NCBI GenBank assembly: GCA_964370315.1
Contig: CAYJIS010000002.1
Coordinates: 62,001-126,000, forward strand
DNA from: CAYJFX01 sp964370315
GTDB taxonomy: Bacteria; Spirochaetota; Spirochaetia; Treponematales; Treponemataceae
Length of the DNA stretch: 64,000 bases
Direction of reading: 5' to 3'
Under the pieces are notes generated by a model. That model saw only the letters and a program-made list of their open reading frames with translations. It was not told where the DNA came from and made no database searches. Shown piece by piece: positions 26,087-34,002 of this stretch (within the stretch, counting starts at the first letter, position 1; each line of letters starts with the position of its first letter). Both the position numbers and the translations under genes were made by a program.

Positions 26087-27745
26087 CTAATACACTATAG
26101 CGTAAATATCACCTGTTTCGCGTTCAATGCGTTTACTTATTTCAACGGTACAAGACAGTGCTTCTGCATGTTTTACAAAATATTTGGGGTCTTGACTATA
26201 CGGACTTAATAGATCATCTGGGTGATAATTTAATTGTACTGTTGTTTCTTTTCCCTCTGCTATATAGCTTGAAATAGCAGCATTTAAATCAATTACATCA
26301 AGAAAAAAACGAATAAGATGCTTAAGATTCATTTTTGTATATACTTTTTTAACAAATTCTTTTTGTAATAAAACTATTTCTTCAAAAGAAATCTTTTTTT
26401 TCTTTGAAACACCTTTCTCTTTTAAGAATATCATGAATTCAAACAAAACCTGTGAAGGTTTCTTTTGAATTCCTTTAACTAATGATAAAAACCATGGTAC
26501 GGCTCTTCCTTGAGTATAAAAAAGTGCCGCAGCAAATGAAAAGTCTACTGCTTTTTCAATGTCTTTTTTTGAAAAGGTAGAAGTTTCTTGCACCAAGTAA
26601 GGAGCCTCTTTCATAAATGTAAGATGCAATTCATTTGCCCTATCAAATAAATCAGTACCAGGTAAAACAGCTAATTGAAAAATTTCTACATGGTTTGGAT
26701 ATAATTCTAAAGCAAAATCAATACTCTTAAGAAAAGATTCATACGTTTCACCAGGTAATCCATAGATTATATCAAAGCCAAAAACAACTCCAGCTTCATT
26801 TAACAAACCAATATTTCTCACAAACTCTTTTTTATTAAAAGGCCTCTTAACCAATGCCAATACTTTTTCATTTGATGATTGTAATCCAATTTGAAGGGAG
26901 CATAATATTTTTGAAAAAGCCTGTACCAGTGATTTATCTAAAAGCTCAGCTCTGCATTCAAAGTGAAAAAATATATTTGCCTCTTTCTTTTCAATATACC
27001 GAAGTAATTCTAAGGCCCTGTTTTTTTCGACATTATATGTTGGGTCTAAAACAAACACTTGTGCAATATCAGCCTTCACAAAACTATCTAATTCTTCATA
27101 TAATCGTTTTTTTGGAAAATATCGCACCTTTTTTTCACCCTTAGACTCATAACAGTAAGAACAAGAATAAGGACATCCACGAGCAAGCTCCCAAAGAGCT
27201 CCAGAATACTTTGTAGCATCAAGTGTTTTATCTAAATAAGGAGAAGAAAGAGATTCAAGGTCACATGTTTTAGCAAATATTACGTTTTCGGTTGGTTTTT
27301 TGTTTTCTTTTAAAAAAGTCTTTATAATACTGCTAGTTGCAACTTCTCCTTCTCCACAAACTACGCAATCGAATATGGTATGAGGTTTTTTTAGAAAACT
27401 GGTTGCATTCGCACTAATCTCTGGGCCACCTGCAATCAAAAAAACAGTGGGACAGCTTTTTTTTACAATTCCAGCTACCTCATAAAGAAGATGTCTGTTC
27501 CAAACATATACGGAAAAACATACTACTTGCGGTTTTTTTTCAATAATTTCTTTGGCAATAATCTCTGCTTGCTTTTCAAGGGGTTTGTGCATTAAAGATT
27601 CTTGTTCAGGCGAGAAATCAAGTATTTCTACATCAATCCCTGATACACTTTTTTTTAGAGCAGAAGCTACACAAGCAGCACCCAAAGGAAGAGCTTGTGG
27701 AGAAGTTTCAACGAGAATCGTCGTGCATATTACCAATTGTTTCAT
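26087..27745 (-). CDS. B12-binding-domain radical SAM protein
   Basis: 552 aa. Residues 1-150 form a cobalamin-binding-like Rossmann domain (FSVYVWNRHLLYEVAGIV, FLIAGGPEISANA). The radical SAM core has the three-cysteine motif in RGCPYSCSYCYESKG (C-x3-C-x2-C), then AQVFVLDPTYN and IGLQSSNEKVLALVKRP, and GFDIIYGLPGETYESF. Proteins of this B12/radical SAM class do methyl transfers or rearrangements; the substrate here is unknown. I chose ATG 27745, which starts at the first strand and lies 6 bases after a TATACT box; the upstream TTG at 27763 lies before that box. Confidence 0.88.
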   Translation of the reverse strand: MKQLVICTTILVETSPQALPLGAACVASALKKSVSGIDVEILDFSPEQESLMHKPLEKQAEIIAKEIIEKKPQVVCFSVYVWNRHLLYEVAGIVKKSCPTVFLIAGGPEISANATSFLKKPHTIFDCVVCGEGEVATSSIIKTFLKENKKPTENVIFAKTCDLESLSSPYLDKTLDATKYSGALWELARGCPYSCSYCYESKGEKKVRYFPKKRLYEELDSFVKADIAQVFVLDPTYNVEKNRALELLRYIEKKEANIFFHFECRAELLDKSLVQAFSKILCSLQIGLQSSNEKVLALVKRPFNKKEFVRNIGLLNEAGVVFGFDIIYGLPGETYESFLKSIDFALELYPNHVEIFQLAVLPGTDLFDRANELHLTFMKEAPYLVQETSTFSKKDIEKAVDFSFAAALFYTQGRAVPWFLSLVKGIQKKPSQVLFEFMIFLKEKGVSKKKKISFEEIVLLQKEFVKKVYTKMNLKHLIRFFLDVIDLNAAISSYIAEGKETTVQLNYHPDDLLSPYSQDPKYFVKHAEALSCTVEISKRIERETGDIYAIVY

Positions 27746-27751
27746 TCCTAT

Positions 27752-27780
27752 AGTATACCACAAAAAAGAGCTTTTGTCTT
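27752..27780 (-). promoter_or_regulatory. Promoter of the radical SAM gene, probably leaderless
   Basis: Minus strand: AAGACA (27780-27775), spacer 17, TATACT (27757-27752), then 6 bases to ATG 27745. An AGGA lies within those 6 bases but is too close to the ATG to be a good site. Confidence 0.6.
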
Positions 27781-27819
27781 TTTTTCGTCTTTCGCATGCA
27801 TGTCAGAAACAAAAAAAAA

Positions 27820-27836
27820 CGAGGTCTACAACCTCG
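27820..27836 (-). terminator. Terminator after the 554-aa membrane protein gene
   Basis: CGAGG-TCTACAA-CCTCG stem flanked by A and T runs; in the minus direction it ends in a long T run. Confidence 0.8.
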
Positions 27837-27854
27837 CTTTTTATATTAGTTTTT

Positions 27855-29519
27855 TTATTCTTGATTAAATTCTGTATTATCAAACGAAATGACCCTTATA
27901 ATTCCATCATCCGTTTCATAATATGAAATATCTATATTATCACCTACCTGACTCAAAGATAACTCTACACTAAGTTCTTGGGCAGCATAAAAAATCTTAT
28001 TTTCCATGCCTTCAATAATAAAGTTGTAATTTTGACCAAATTCTGCACTTTCACTAGCTATTCGTAAAATTGTACCAGCAGTAAAAACTTCTTGCCCAGA
28101 TTCTTGAGCAAAACTATTTGTAGCCCCTATATCGCTATTATAATCTCTTAATGCTTCTGTAATGGTGTCTCCTGTTCCAACTAAGGTTACGTTTTCAACA
28201 GATACAAATGCATATTGTTTTATAAGGCCTGAATTATCTTTTAATGTTATAAAATACGTAGGGATGCCATTATGATTAATAATGATAGGCGATGTTGCAA
28301 AATAGCCAAATTGTTGAACCGCCCCTTGTGCAGAAAGCATAGCGGCATATTCTGTTGCTCCACTAATTCTGTACAACTTTGATTCCTTGGTAACCATATC
28401 AACCATTAAAAACCCAATGGCAGACTCATCAGCTCCAACTGAAGTTAAGCCAGTAAAAAGAAAACAGTTACCTTCTTGATACACGATTGCCATTTGACTA
28501 CTAGACATAAACTTATCTCTATTAGAAAAGTTAAAAATACCATGGACATATTTACCTTGGTTATTAATTTGATCAACAATATATTCTTCTGGCTGAACTC
28601 GATCAACCCATGAAGGGATTTCATCCATGCTATATTTAGCAGTTTCACCTGTAGTTGCATTTAAGGTAACGACACCTGTTGCTTCTGGCAAAGAGTACAA
28701 CCATTTATTTTTATACATAGTTATAATCCAAAAAGCGTCCCCATCATCTGAAATTTCAAAAGAATAATCAGTTAAACCGCTAAACAAATGCCCCCGTAAA
28801 AGCCTTACATATCTGTTTATATCATCAAAAAAGTAAGAGTTTGGCTGGTATTTAATTGGAGTATTTACTAACTCTATGTCCTGCAAATTAGTTGCAGATA
28901 CCTTAATATATCCTCGAGCACCAGACATATTATTTAACCACATAAAAAATCCTGAGTGGTGTAAAGGAACGGCCCAAACAAGCTCTCCATTTATTTGCTG
29001 AATAACAGGTTCACCAACAAAAACTTGAGAACCCAAGCCTGGATCTTCACCTAATTTTCTGTCAGCTAAAGTTCTCGCTAAAACTTTATCTACAATAGGA
29101 ACTTGATTTAAGTCTACAAGTTGTACATCATCAGAAAAATCTGTTAGCACACTTTCTCCGAATTGATCCCGATAAGCACGATAGTTAAAAATTGCTGTTG
29201 ATGCTATTGAAACAACAAAAAAAGCAAGCCAAAAAACAGCGAGTGTTACAACTCTCTTTTTTGCTTTAATAAGAGTTGGTGTTATGTTTACCTGTCCTTT
29301 TCCTGTAGAAGCCCCTAATAAATTTAATCCTTTTAGTACATCTAGTGAGTTTACAACAAAAAAAGATGAGATTAAAAGTAGCAATGTCCATGCGCTACTT
29401 GCATATGTTATGTTTATTGCAAATGGATTTACAATATACGCCAATAACCAAAAACCACCAAGAGCAATGTTTCTAGATAATTTTGTTTTTAATAATTTTT
29501 GTAAAATATTTAATAGCAT
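27855..29519 (-). CDS. Membrane protein of unknown function with large extracytoplasmic domain, 554 aa
   Basis: I do not recognise the family with confidence. Three hydrophobic segments occupy residues 15-125 (GGFWLLAYIVNPFAINI, AWTLLLLISSFFVV, VVTLAVFWLAFFVVSIASTAIF). The remaining 430 residues are beta-rich, hydrophilic, and should lie outside the cytoplasmic membrane. They contain VDLNQVPIVDKVLARTLADRKLGEDPGLGSQ and a later ATTGETAKYSMDEIPSWVDRVQPEE. I recall similar large-domain proteins annotated loosely in Firmicutes, but the link is weak. A terminator follows and the amino-acid ABC operon lies upstream behind its own terminator, so it is probably transcribed alone. Confidence 0.75.
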   Translation of the reverse strand: MLLNILQKLLKTKLSRNIALGGFWLLAYIVNPFAINITYASSAWTLLLLISSFFVVNSLDVLKGLNLLGASTGKGQVNITPTLIKAKKRVVTLAVFWLAFFVVSIASTAIFNYRAYRDQFGESVLTDFSDDVQLVDLNQVPIVDKVLARTLADRKLGEDPGLGSQVFVGEPVIQQINGELVWAVPLHHSGFFMWLNNMSGARGYIKVSATNLQDIELVNTPIKYQPNSYFFDDINRYVRLLRGHLFSGLTDYSFEISDDGDAFWIITMYKNKWLYSLPEATGVVTLNATTGETAKYSMDEIPSWVDRVQPEEYIVDQINNQGKYVHGIFNFSNRDKFMSSSQMAIVYQEGNCFLFTGLTSVGADESAIGFLMVDMVTKESKLYRISGATEYAAMLSAQGAVQQFGYFATSPIIINHNGIPTYFITLKDNSGLIKQYAFVSVENVTLVGTGDTITEALRDYNSDIGATNSFAQESGQEVFTAGTILRIASESAEFGQNYNFIIEGMENKIFYAAQELSVELSLSQVGDNIDISYYETDDGIIRVISFDNTEFNQE

Positions 29520-29562
29520 GATATACCTCTCTGCATTAAGTATACCATAAAAAAAATAAAAA

Positions 29563-29580
29563 GCACAGTGTAAACTGTGC
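29563..29580 (-). terminator. Terminator of the amino-acid ABC operon
   Basis: GCACAGT-GTAA-ACTGTGC perfect stem (29563-29569, 29574-29580) with A and T runs on both sides. Confidence 0.85.
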
Positions 29581-29588
29581 CTTTTTAG

Positions 29589-30317
29589 CTATAATACAGA
29601 TTGTAAAAACTGTTTTAAACGTGGATTTTTAGGGCTTCCAAAGATTTGTTCAGGACTTCCTTTTTCTGCAACTTGACCTTCATCCATAAAGTAAACCTCA
29701 TCTGCAACTTCTCTTGCAAAACCCATCTCGTGGGTTACAACAACCATTGTCATACCCTCTTTTGCAAGCTGTTTCATTACTTCCAAAACTTCTCCTACCA
29801 TTTCAGGGTCAAGTGCACTTGTCGGCTCATCAAAAAGCATTACGTCTGGCTCCATGGCTAATGCTCTTACAATTGCTATCCTTTGCTTTTGCCCACCAGA
29901 AAGCCTTGATGGATACTCATCGGCTTTATCTGCAAGCCCAACTCTATTTAAAAGTGCTATAGCCTTTTCTTTCGCTTGCGCTTTTGTAAGCAGTTTGTGT
30001 GTTAATGGCGCCAAGGTAATATTTTGCATTACCGTTAAATGGGGGAAAAGATTAAAATGCTGAAAAACCATCCCCATTTTTTGTCGCAACATATCGATAT
30101 TTGTTTTTTGATCTGTAATATCGGTACCCTCAAAAATGATATGCCCATTTGTTGCTTCTTCTAAACGATTTAGACATCGTAAGAATGTACTTTTGCCAGA
30201 ACCTGAAGGTCCAATTACAACTACACGCTGTCCCTGTTTTATAGTCTCAGTAACATCTTTTAAAACTTCTAATTCGCCAAAGCTTTTATGTAGGTTCTTT
30301 ACTTCTATCATATTCAC
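29589..30317 (-). CDS. Polar amino-acid ABC transporter ATPase (GlnQ/HisP family)
   Basis: 242 aa, the normal size. Walker [11 protein letters not shown] loop [14 protein letters not shown], signature [16 protein letters not shown], Walker [15 protein letters not shown] and H loop [10 protein letters not shown] are all intact. It powers import by the permease encoded just upstream. The start is GTG 30317, six bases from GGGGG; ATG 30311 is an alternative two codons later. It is the last gene of the operon and is followed by a strong terminator. Confidence 0.95.
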   Translation of the reverse strand: MNMIEVKNLHKSFGELEVLKDVTETIKQGQRVVVIGPSGSGKSTFLRCLNRLEEATNGHIIFEGTDITDQKTNIDMLRQKMGMVFQHFNLFPHLTVMQNITLAPLTHKLLTKAQAKEKAIALLNRVGLADKADEYPSRLSGGQKQRIAIVRALAMEPDVMLFDEPTSALDPEMVGEVLEVMKQLAKEGMTMVVVTHEMGFAREVADEVYFMDEGQVAEKGSPEQIFGSPKNPRLKQFLQSVL

Positions 30318-30320
30318 GTG

Positions 30321-30989
30321 TTACCCCCTATCACTTTTTGCAAGGTGTTTTTCTAACTTAGAAAAGATTTTTGTTAAGCCAAGAGTCATTATTAAATATA
30401 AAATCGCAACACAAATAAGAGGAAACCACGCATTATAGGTAGCATTTCTAATCATATCCCCTGCCTTTGTTAAATCCATAACTGCAATAAAACTAACTAT
30501 TGAGGTTTCTTTTACAAGTACGATAAATTCACTTGTATAAGTCGGTAAAACAGCCTTTGCCGCTTGAGGAAAAATTATTTTTGTTAATGTTTGCCATCTG
30601 GTAAGCCCTAATGAACGACCTGCTTCCATTTGTCCAATATCAACTCCCTGAATACCGGCTCTAAATATTTCGGTGCAATATGCCCCAGAATTAATTCCGT
30701 ATGCTAATACTGCAACTGTAACCCTATCTATACCCAGAGGTGCAAAAATAACAAAGTAAAAAATCATCAATTGTGTTGCAAGGGGAATACCTCGAATTAT
30801 CGTTGTATATGCAGAAGCAAAGCCTCTAGCAAATCGGTTTTTAGATATTTTTAATATTGCAAATACACAACCTAAAACAGTCCCAATTGCAATGGCAGTA
30901 ATAGCAATATAGAGAGTTGTGCCCAAGCCTTCAAATAAAAGCTTCCATCGCTCTCCTGCAATAATTGTGTCATAAAAAGATTGAAACAT
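30321..30989 (-). CDS. Polar amino-acid ABC transporter permease (HisM/GlnP family)
   Basis: 222 aa with about five membrane helices. The helix-loop motif that docks on the ATPase is present (GAYCTEIFRAGIQGVDIGQMEAGRSLGLTRW, the EAA loop), and the upstream TIIRGIPLATQLMIFYFV is typical of the HisMQ group. AGGAGGT stands ideally before the ATG. Only one permease gene is present, so the channel is probably a homodimer. An intrinsic terminator hairpin lies directly upstream, so this gene and the ATPase depend on readthrough from the binding-protein gene. Confidence 0.94.
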   Translation of the reverse strand: MFQSFYDTIIAGERWKLLFEGLGTTLYIAITAIAIGTVLGCVFAILKISKNRFARGFASAYTTIIRGIPLATQLMIFYFVIFAPLGIDRVTVAVLAYGINSGAYCTEIFRAGIQGVDIGQMEAGRSLGLTRWQTLTKIIFPQAAKAVLPTYTSEFIVLVKETSIVSFIAVMDLTKAGDMIRNATYNAWFPLICVAILYLIMTLGLTKIFSKLEKHLAKSDRG

Positions 30990-31001
30990 CTTTTACCTCC
31001 T

Positions 31002-31030
31002 AAAAAAAAGGCACAGATTCTCCCCTGTGC
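31002..31030 (-). terminator. Intra-operon terminator between binding protein and permease genes
   Basis: Minus strand: GCACAG, 8-base loop, CTGTGC (31030-31011), then eight T, then the permease AGGAGG. It should make most transcripts stop after the binding-protein gene. Confidence 0.75.
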
Positions 31031-31051
31031 TGTAAATCCTATTCATTGCTT

Positions 31052-31090
31052 TATGAAAATAGGGCCTTTAATAAAAGCCCTATTTTCATA
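31052..31090 (-). other. Long inverted repeat downstream of the binding-protein gene
   Basis: Perfect 14-base arms (31052-31065 and 31077-31090) with an 11-base loop and no T run. Probably a 3'-end mRNA stabiliser for the binding-protein message. Confidence 0.55.
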
Positions 31091-31138
31091 AACAAAGACA
31101 AAACCCAGAACTAGTAATAGCCCTAGGTTTTATAATTA

Positions 31139-31915
31139 TTATTTTCTTACAATAATAACTTGCTCTGATTCATAATATGGAATTGAAAAATCAACATTTT
31201 TCTTTCTTTCTTCTGTTACACTCATTCCTGCTGCAACAAAATCAATTACTCCTGAATCTACCGCTGCTATTAGACTGTCAAAAGCCATGTCTACAACTTC
31301 AAGAGGTTGCCCTAAATCATTAGCAATATACTGACCCATTGTGATATCAAAACCAACAATGTCGCTTCCTTCTACATATTCAAATGGAGGGAATGCAGCA
31401 TTTGTTCCAAGTTTAATTGTAGTTCCTGCTCCTGTCATTTCTACTGAAGGAATTACAATGTTTCCATCTGTTGGCATAAATGAAAGCACCAAGGCTTCAT
31501 ATCCACCGTTTGATTGTAATGTTTCAATTGTTTCATTAATTGATGCAAGAAGAGCAGTGTTTCCTTTCTTAACTGCAATTGCATATTCTTCTCTTGCAAA
31601 TTGATCTGTAACGATCATTAAATCATCATTGTTAGCAACAATCTCTTTTGCTGGAAGCTCGTCTAAAACAACAGCGTCAATTGTCCCATTTTTCAAATCT
31701 AATGCTGCGTCAATCCCTGATTTAAAAGAGACTAGATCTTTATCAATGATATTTTCACTTACCCAAGTGTCCCCAGTTGTACCTGCTTGAACACCAATTT
31801 TTTTTCCTTCTAAATCACTTGCACCTGTGATTACAACTTCGTTTGTTCCACCACAGGAAACAAAAAATGCTAGTACTAGCAATATACTTGCTAAAACTGT
31901 TACTGTCTTTTTCAT
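31139..31915 (-). CDS. Amino-acid-binding lipoprotein (SBP_bac_3 fold), circularly permuted
   Basis: 258 aa, lipid-anchored at Cys21 (FFVSC). Segments are in the reverse order to GlnH/HisJ. Residues 32-146 match the usual second half (SDLEGKKIGVQAGTTGDTW, GTIDAVVLDELPAKE, YAIAVKKGNTALLASIN, LQSNGGYEALVLSF). After a linker of about 20 residues, 166-258 match the usual first half (IKLGTNAAFPPFEYVEG, IVGFDITMGQYIANDLG, MAFDSLIAAVDSGVIDFV, TEERKKNVDFSIPYYESE), ending at VIIVRK, where the chain normally crosses to lobe 2. Ligand residues (Arg237, Asp85) are kept, so binding is expected. GGAG precedes the ATG. Confidence 0.9.
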   Translation of the reverse strand: MKKTVTVLASILLVLAFFVSCGGTNEVVITGASDLEGKKIGVQAGTTGDTWVSENIIDKDLVSFKSGIDAALDLKNGTIDAVVLDELPAKEIVANNDDLMIVTDQFAREEYAIAVKKGNTALLASINETIETLQSNGGYEALVLSFMPTDGNIVIPSVEMTGAGTTIKLGTNAAFPPFEYVEGSDIVGFDITMGQYIANDLGQPLEVVDMAFDSLIAAVDSGVIDFVAAGMSVTEERKKNVDFSIPYYESEQVIIVRK

Positions 31916-31943
31916 GAATCATCTCCATATTTTTGTTTTTATT

Positions 31944-31972
31944 AGTATACAAAGAATAAGACATAATGTCAA
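31944..31972 (-). promoter_or_regulatory. Promoter of the amino-acid ABC operon
   Basis: Minus strand: consensus TTGACA (31972-31967), spacer 17, TATACT (31949-31944). Predicted start near 31937. Confidence 0.8.
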
Positions 31973-31980
31973 TAAATTTT

Positions 31981-32032
31981 TGCATAAAAATGCATTTTTT
32001 TGCATATTTATACAACAAAAACTTGTTTGCAT
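31981..32032. promoter_or_regulatory. Phased TGCAT repeats upstream of the amino-acid operon promoter
   Basis: TGCAT starts at 31981, 31991 and 32001, exactly 10 bases apart, and again at 32028; A and T tracts fill the gaps. TGCAT-AAAA-ATGCA also forms a dyad (31981-31994). The array begins 8 bases beyond the -35 box, where an activator or a bent UP-type element would sit. Confidence 0.5.
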
Positions 32033-32161
32033 ATTTTTTTAATGTTGTGAAAATAAATTTAAAAAAAGACCATTTTTCTGTAACTTTTTGCTCTCTTGAA
32101 ACTTATTCTTTTATACGTTATATTTCAATTTTATAATAAACATGAAAGGAGACGGTAGTCT

Positions 32162-32434
32162 ATGTATGATGATGACGATGATGATTACGAAGAAGACTTT
32201 TACGCAGACATTCCAGATGAAGCTTTTTATTATGAAGAATCTGCAAGACGTTATGGCTTAGCACTAGGATTCAAAGAAGCAAGCGAAGGAATTGACTCAG
32301 AAAGCACGCTCGACAATTTTAGATACCCAGAAGATGCAGATGACGAAATCATTGATATTTTTAAAGAAGCATACTTTGAAGGTGTAGATAATTATAATTC
32401 TCAAGACGATGATGATGATGATGAGTGGGATTAG
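32162..32434 (+). CDS. Highly acidic small protein, 90 aa
   Basis: No family recognised. I count 23 Asp and 13 Glu in 90 residues against 5 Lys/Arg, so 40% of residues are acidic. Six consecutive Asp stand near both the N-terminus (MYDDDDDD) and the C-terminus (QDDDDDDEWD). The centre can form amphipathic helices (YEESARRYGLALGFKEASEG, DEIIDIFKEAYFEGVDNY). An AAAGGAG site precedes the ATG, so it is likely expressed. It is divergent from the amino-acid operon; its last 4 bases overlap the convergent MBL gene. Such charge suggests metal or basic-protein binding; this is speculation. Confidence 0.75.
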   Translation: MYDDDDDDYEEDFYADIPDEAFYYEESARRYGLALGFKEASEGIDSESTLDNFRYPEDADDEIIDIFKEAYFEGVDNYNSQDDDDDDEWD

Positions 32435-33273
32435 TCAAAGTTGTAATATACACCAGCTTTTGCAAACCCCTTAAACCCATCCTCTTCTGGTTTATAATTT
32501 TCTGCTAAATCACCATAATGAGACAATAACATTTTTTCTTTTATCTCAATGGGAAGCGTTTTTAAGTTTTCATAAAAAGAATGTACTCCACCGGGAAAAA
32601 ACTGACAGTCATGAAAAATTGTCTCAATGGTGGGGTATTTTTCTATAACAAAATCAAGTAATTCCCTGTCAAAGCGTGTATCCCCAGAATATAGCACTTT
32701 CTTATCAATAAGTAAGCCACAAGAAAAAAAGGCTGCATCCCAGTCGTCTTTGCTATGTGGGATGTGCTTTGTTCTAAATGTAATAATATCCATATCCCCC
32801 AGTTTTGATTCATAAAACGGTCGAGGTGTTTTTGTAATAAGAGCCGGAGTTATTTGATTAAAATAGTCCTCAAAACAAAAGCTTTGCCCATCAGTATTCT
32901 CTCCATAAGACAGGCCTCCCTTTAAAGAGTTGTTCCACAAAAAATCTTTATAAGAATCTGTAATAATCATATTTATTTTTTTTTGTGACTGATACATGCC
33001 AATAAGAGATAATTCTTCTAGACCTCCTATATGATCTGCATGAGAGTGTGTAATTAATACATTGTCTATATCTGCAATTTTTGAGTTATAGCTATAAAAA
33101 GCTAGTGGGCAAAGAGAACCACAATCAACTAGAAGATGATCCTTTCCTTTTATCAATAGAAGATTTGTTTGAGAATATTTTTTTGAAAAAGCACTTCCCG
33201 TTCCCAAAAAGAATACTTCTAGATTTCCACTGTTTTTCAATCTTATTGAATCAGAAAACTGTTTTATCTGCAT
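32431..33273 (-). CDS. Metallo-beta-lactamase-fold hydrolase (RNase Z / phosphodiesterase-like)
   Basis: 280 aa. The start of the fold is VFFLGTGSAFSKKYSQTNLLL and the metal-binding motif HxHxDH is complete in ITHSHADHIGGLEE. Further ligands are His in TKHIPHS, Asp in LYSGDTRFD and His in LLSHYGD. The pattern is that of the RNase Z-like branch, which includes tRNA 3' endonucleases and cyclic nucleotide phosphodiesterases; the exocite arm that defines tRNase Z is not evident. A role in cAMP turnover is possible because an adenylate cyclase lies 12 kb away, but this is speculation. The ATG has no Shine-Dalgarno site. Confidence 0.85.
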   Translation of the reverse strand: MQIKQFSDSIRLKNSGNLEVFFLGTGSAFSKKYSQTNLLLIKGKDHLLVDCGSLCPLAFYSYNSKIADIDNVLITHSHADHIGGLEELSLIGMYQSQKKINMIITDSYKDFLWNNSLKGGLSYGENTDGQSFCFEDYFNQITPALITKTPRPFYESKLGDMDIITFRTKHIPHSKDDWDAAFFSCGLLIDKKVLYSGDTRFDRELLDFVIEKYPTIETIFHDCQFFPGGVHSFYENLKTLPIEIKEKMLLSHYGDLAENYKPEEDGFKGFAKAGVYYNFD

Positions 33274-33279
33274 ACAAGT

Positions 33280-33285
33280 ATTATA
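33280..33285 (-). promoter_or_regulatory. -10 box of the MBL gene, probably leaderless
   Basis: Minus strand TATAAT (33285-33280), then 6 bases to ATG 33273. The -35 position (33308-33303) reads CACACA, a weak match. The promoter lies over the stop codon of the upstream HAD gene. Confidence 0.5.
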
Positions 33286-33287
33286 CT

Positions 33288-33956
33288 CTACTTTTCTGTT
33301 GCTGTGTGAGAAAAATCCAACATTTTTTTTAGCTTGTAAACATCTTCTACCCCATCGACAAGGATTCCTCCCATGCCCATCTCTAAAGGTAGAGAAATGT
33401 CTATATCATATCGATCTCCAACTGAGATACAATTTTCTATAGGCTCTCCGGCTCTCTTTGCTGCAAGTTCAAACATTTTTATATCTGGTTTTGATACATG
33501 ACAAGTATCTAAGCCTATCACCTCACTTATTACGGCATCGGCTCCTAGACAAGACAATATTTTTCTGCCAACTGATATAGGATTATTTGTTACACAAACA
33601 AGACTATAGTCTTTTGCTAATTCTGTTAAAGATTGTACAAGCTCTGTGTCTGTTGAAAGGTACTGTTCTGGAAGAATAAGCTCTTTGCGCATTTCAATAC
33701 TTTGGTCAATTGAAACTCCCAAATCTACAAAAACGTTAGCAAGAGAAAGTTTTTTTCCACCATTAAGTTTTGACCATTCATCACGATAAGAAACAACCAT
33801 TTTTTTTGCATCTTCAAATGCTAAACTTTTTAATTCAGCAAATCGTTTTATTTGTACCTCATTTTGAAGTGTTGCAAAGCTTGTATTTGTATAAAGCGTT
33901 GAATCAATATCAAAAATTATTGCCTTTATGTTTTGGGGTAAATGATAAATTGTCAT
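33288..33956 (-). CDS. HAD-superfamily hydrolase
   Basis: 222 aa. Motif I is IFDIDSTLYT (both Asp present), motif II SLVCVTNNP, the Lys is in HVSKPDIKMF and motif IV is CISVGDRYDIDI. A helical cap follows motif I. It belongs to the phosphoglycolate-phosphatase/nucleotidase group and acts on an unknown phosphomonoester in the cytoplasm. AAGGAG lies in good position before the ATG. It follows the PRPP synthetase gene in the same direction, with 46 bases between them. Confidence 0.88.
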   Translation of the reverse strand: MTIYHLPQNIKAIIFDIDSTLYTNTSFATLQNEVQIKRFAELKSLAFEDAKKMVVSYRDEWSKLNGGKKLSLANVFVDLGVSIDQSIEMRKELILPEQYLSTDTELVQSLTELAKDYSLVCVTNNPISVGRKILSCLGADAVISEVIGLDTCHVSKPDIKMFELAAKRAGEPIENCISVGDRYDIDISLPLEMGMGGILVDGVEDVYKLKKMLDFSHTATEK

Positions 33957-34002
33957 GCGATACTCCTTATTAAACCTATTTTGGTAATAGAAGTGTTAGT
34001 TA

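Noticed and set aside
31139..31915. Binding-protein gene broken by frameshift or left over from tandem duplication
   Set aside because: The frame is open throughout, both halves appear once and are complete, and flanking DNA has no remaining half.
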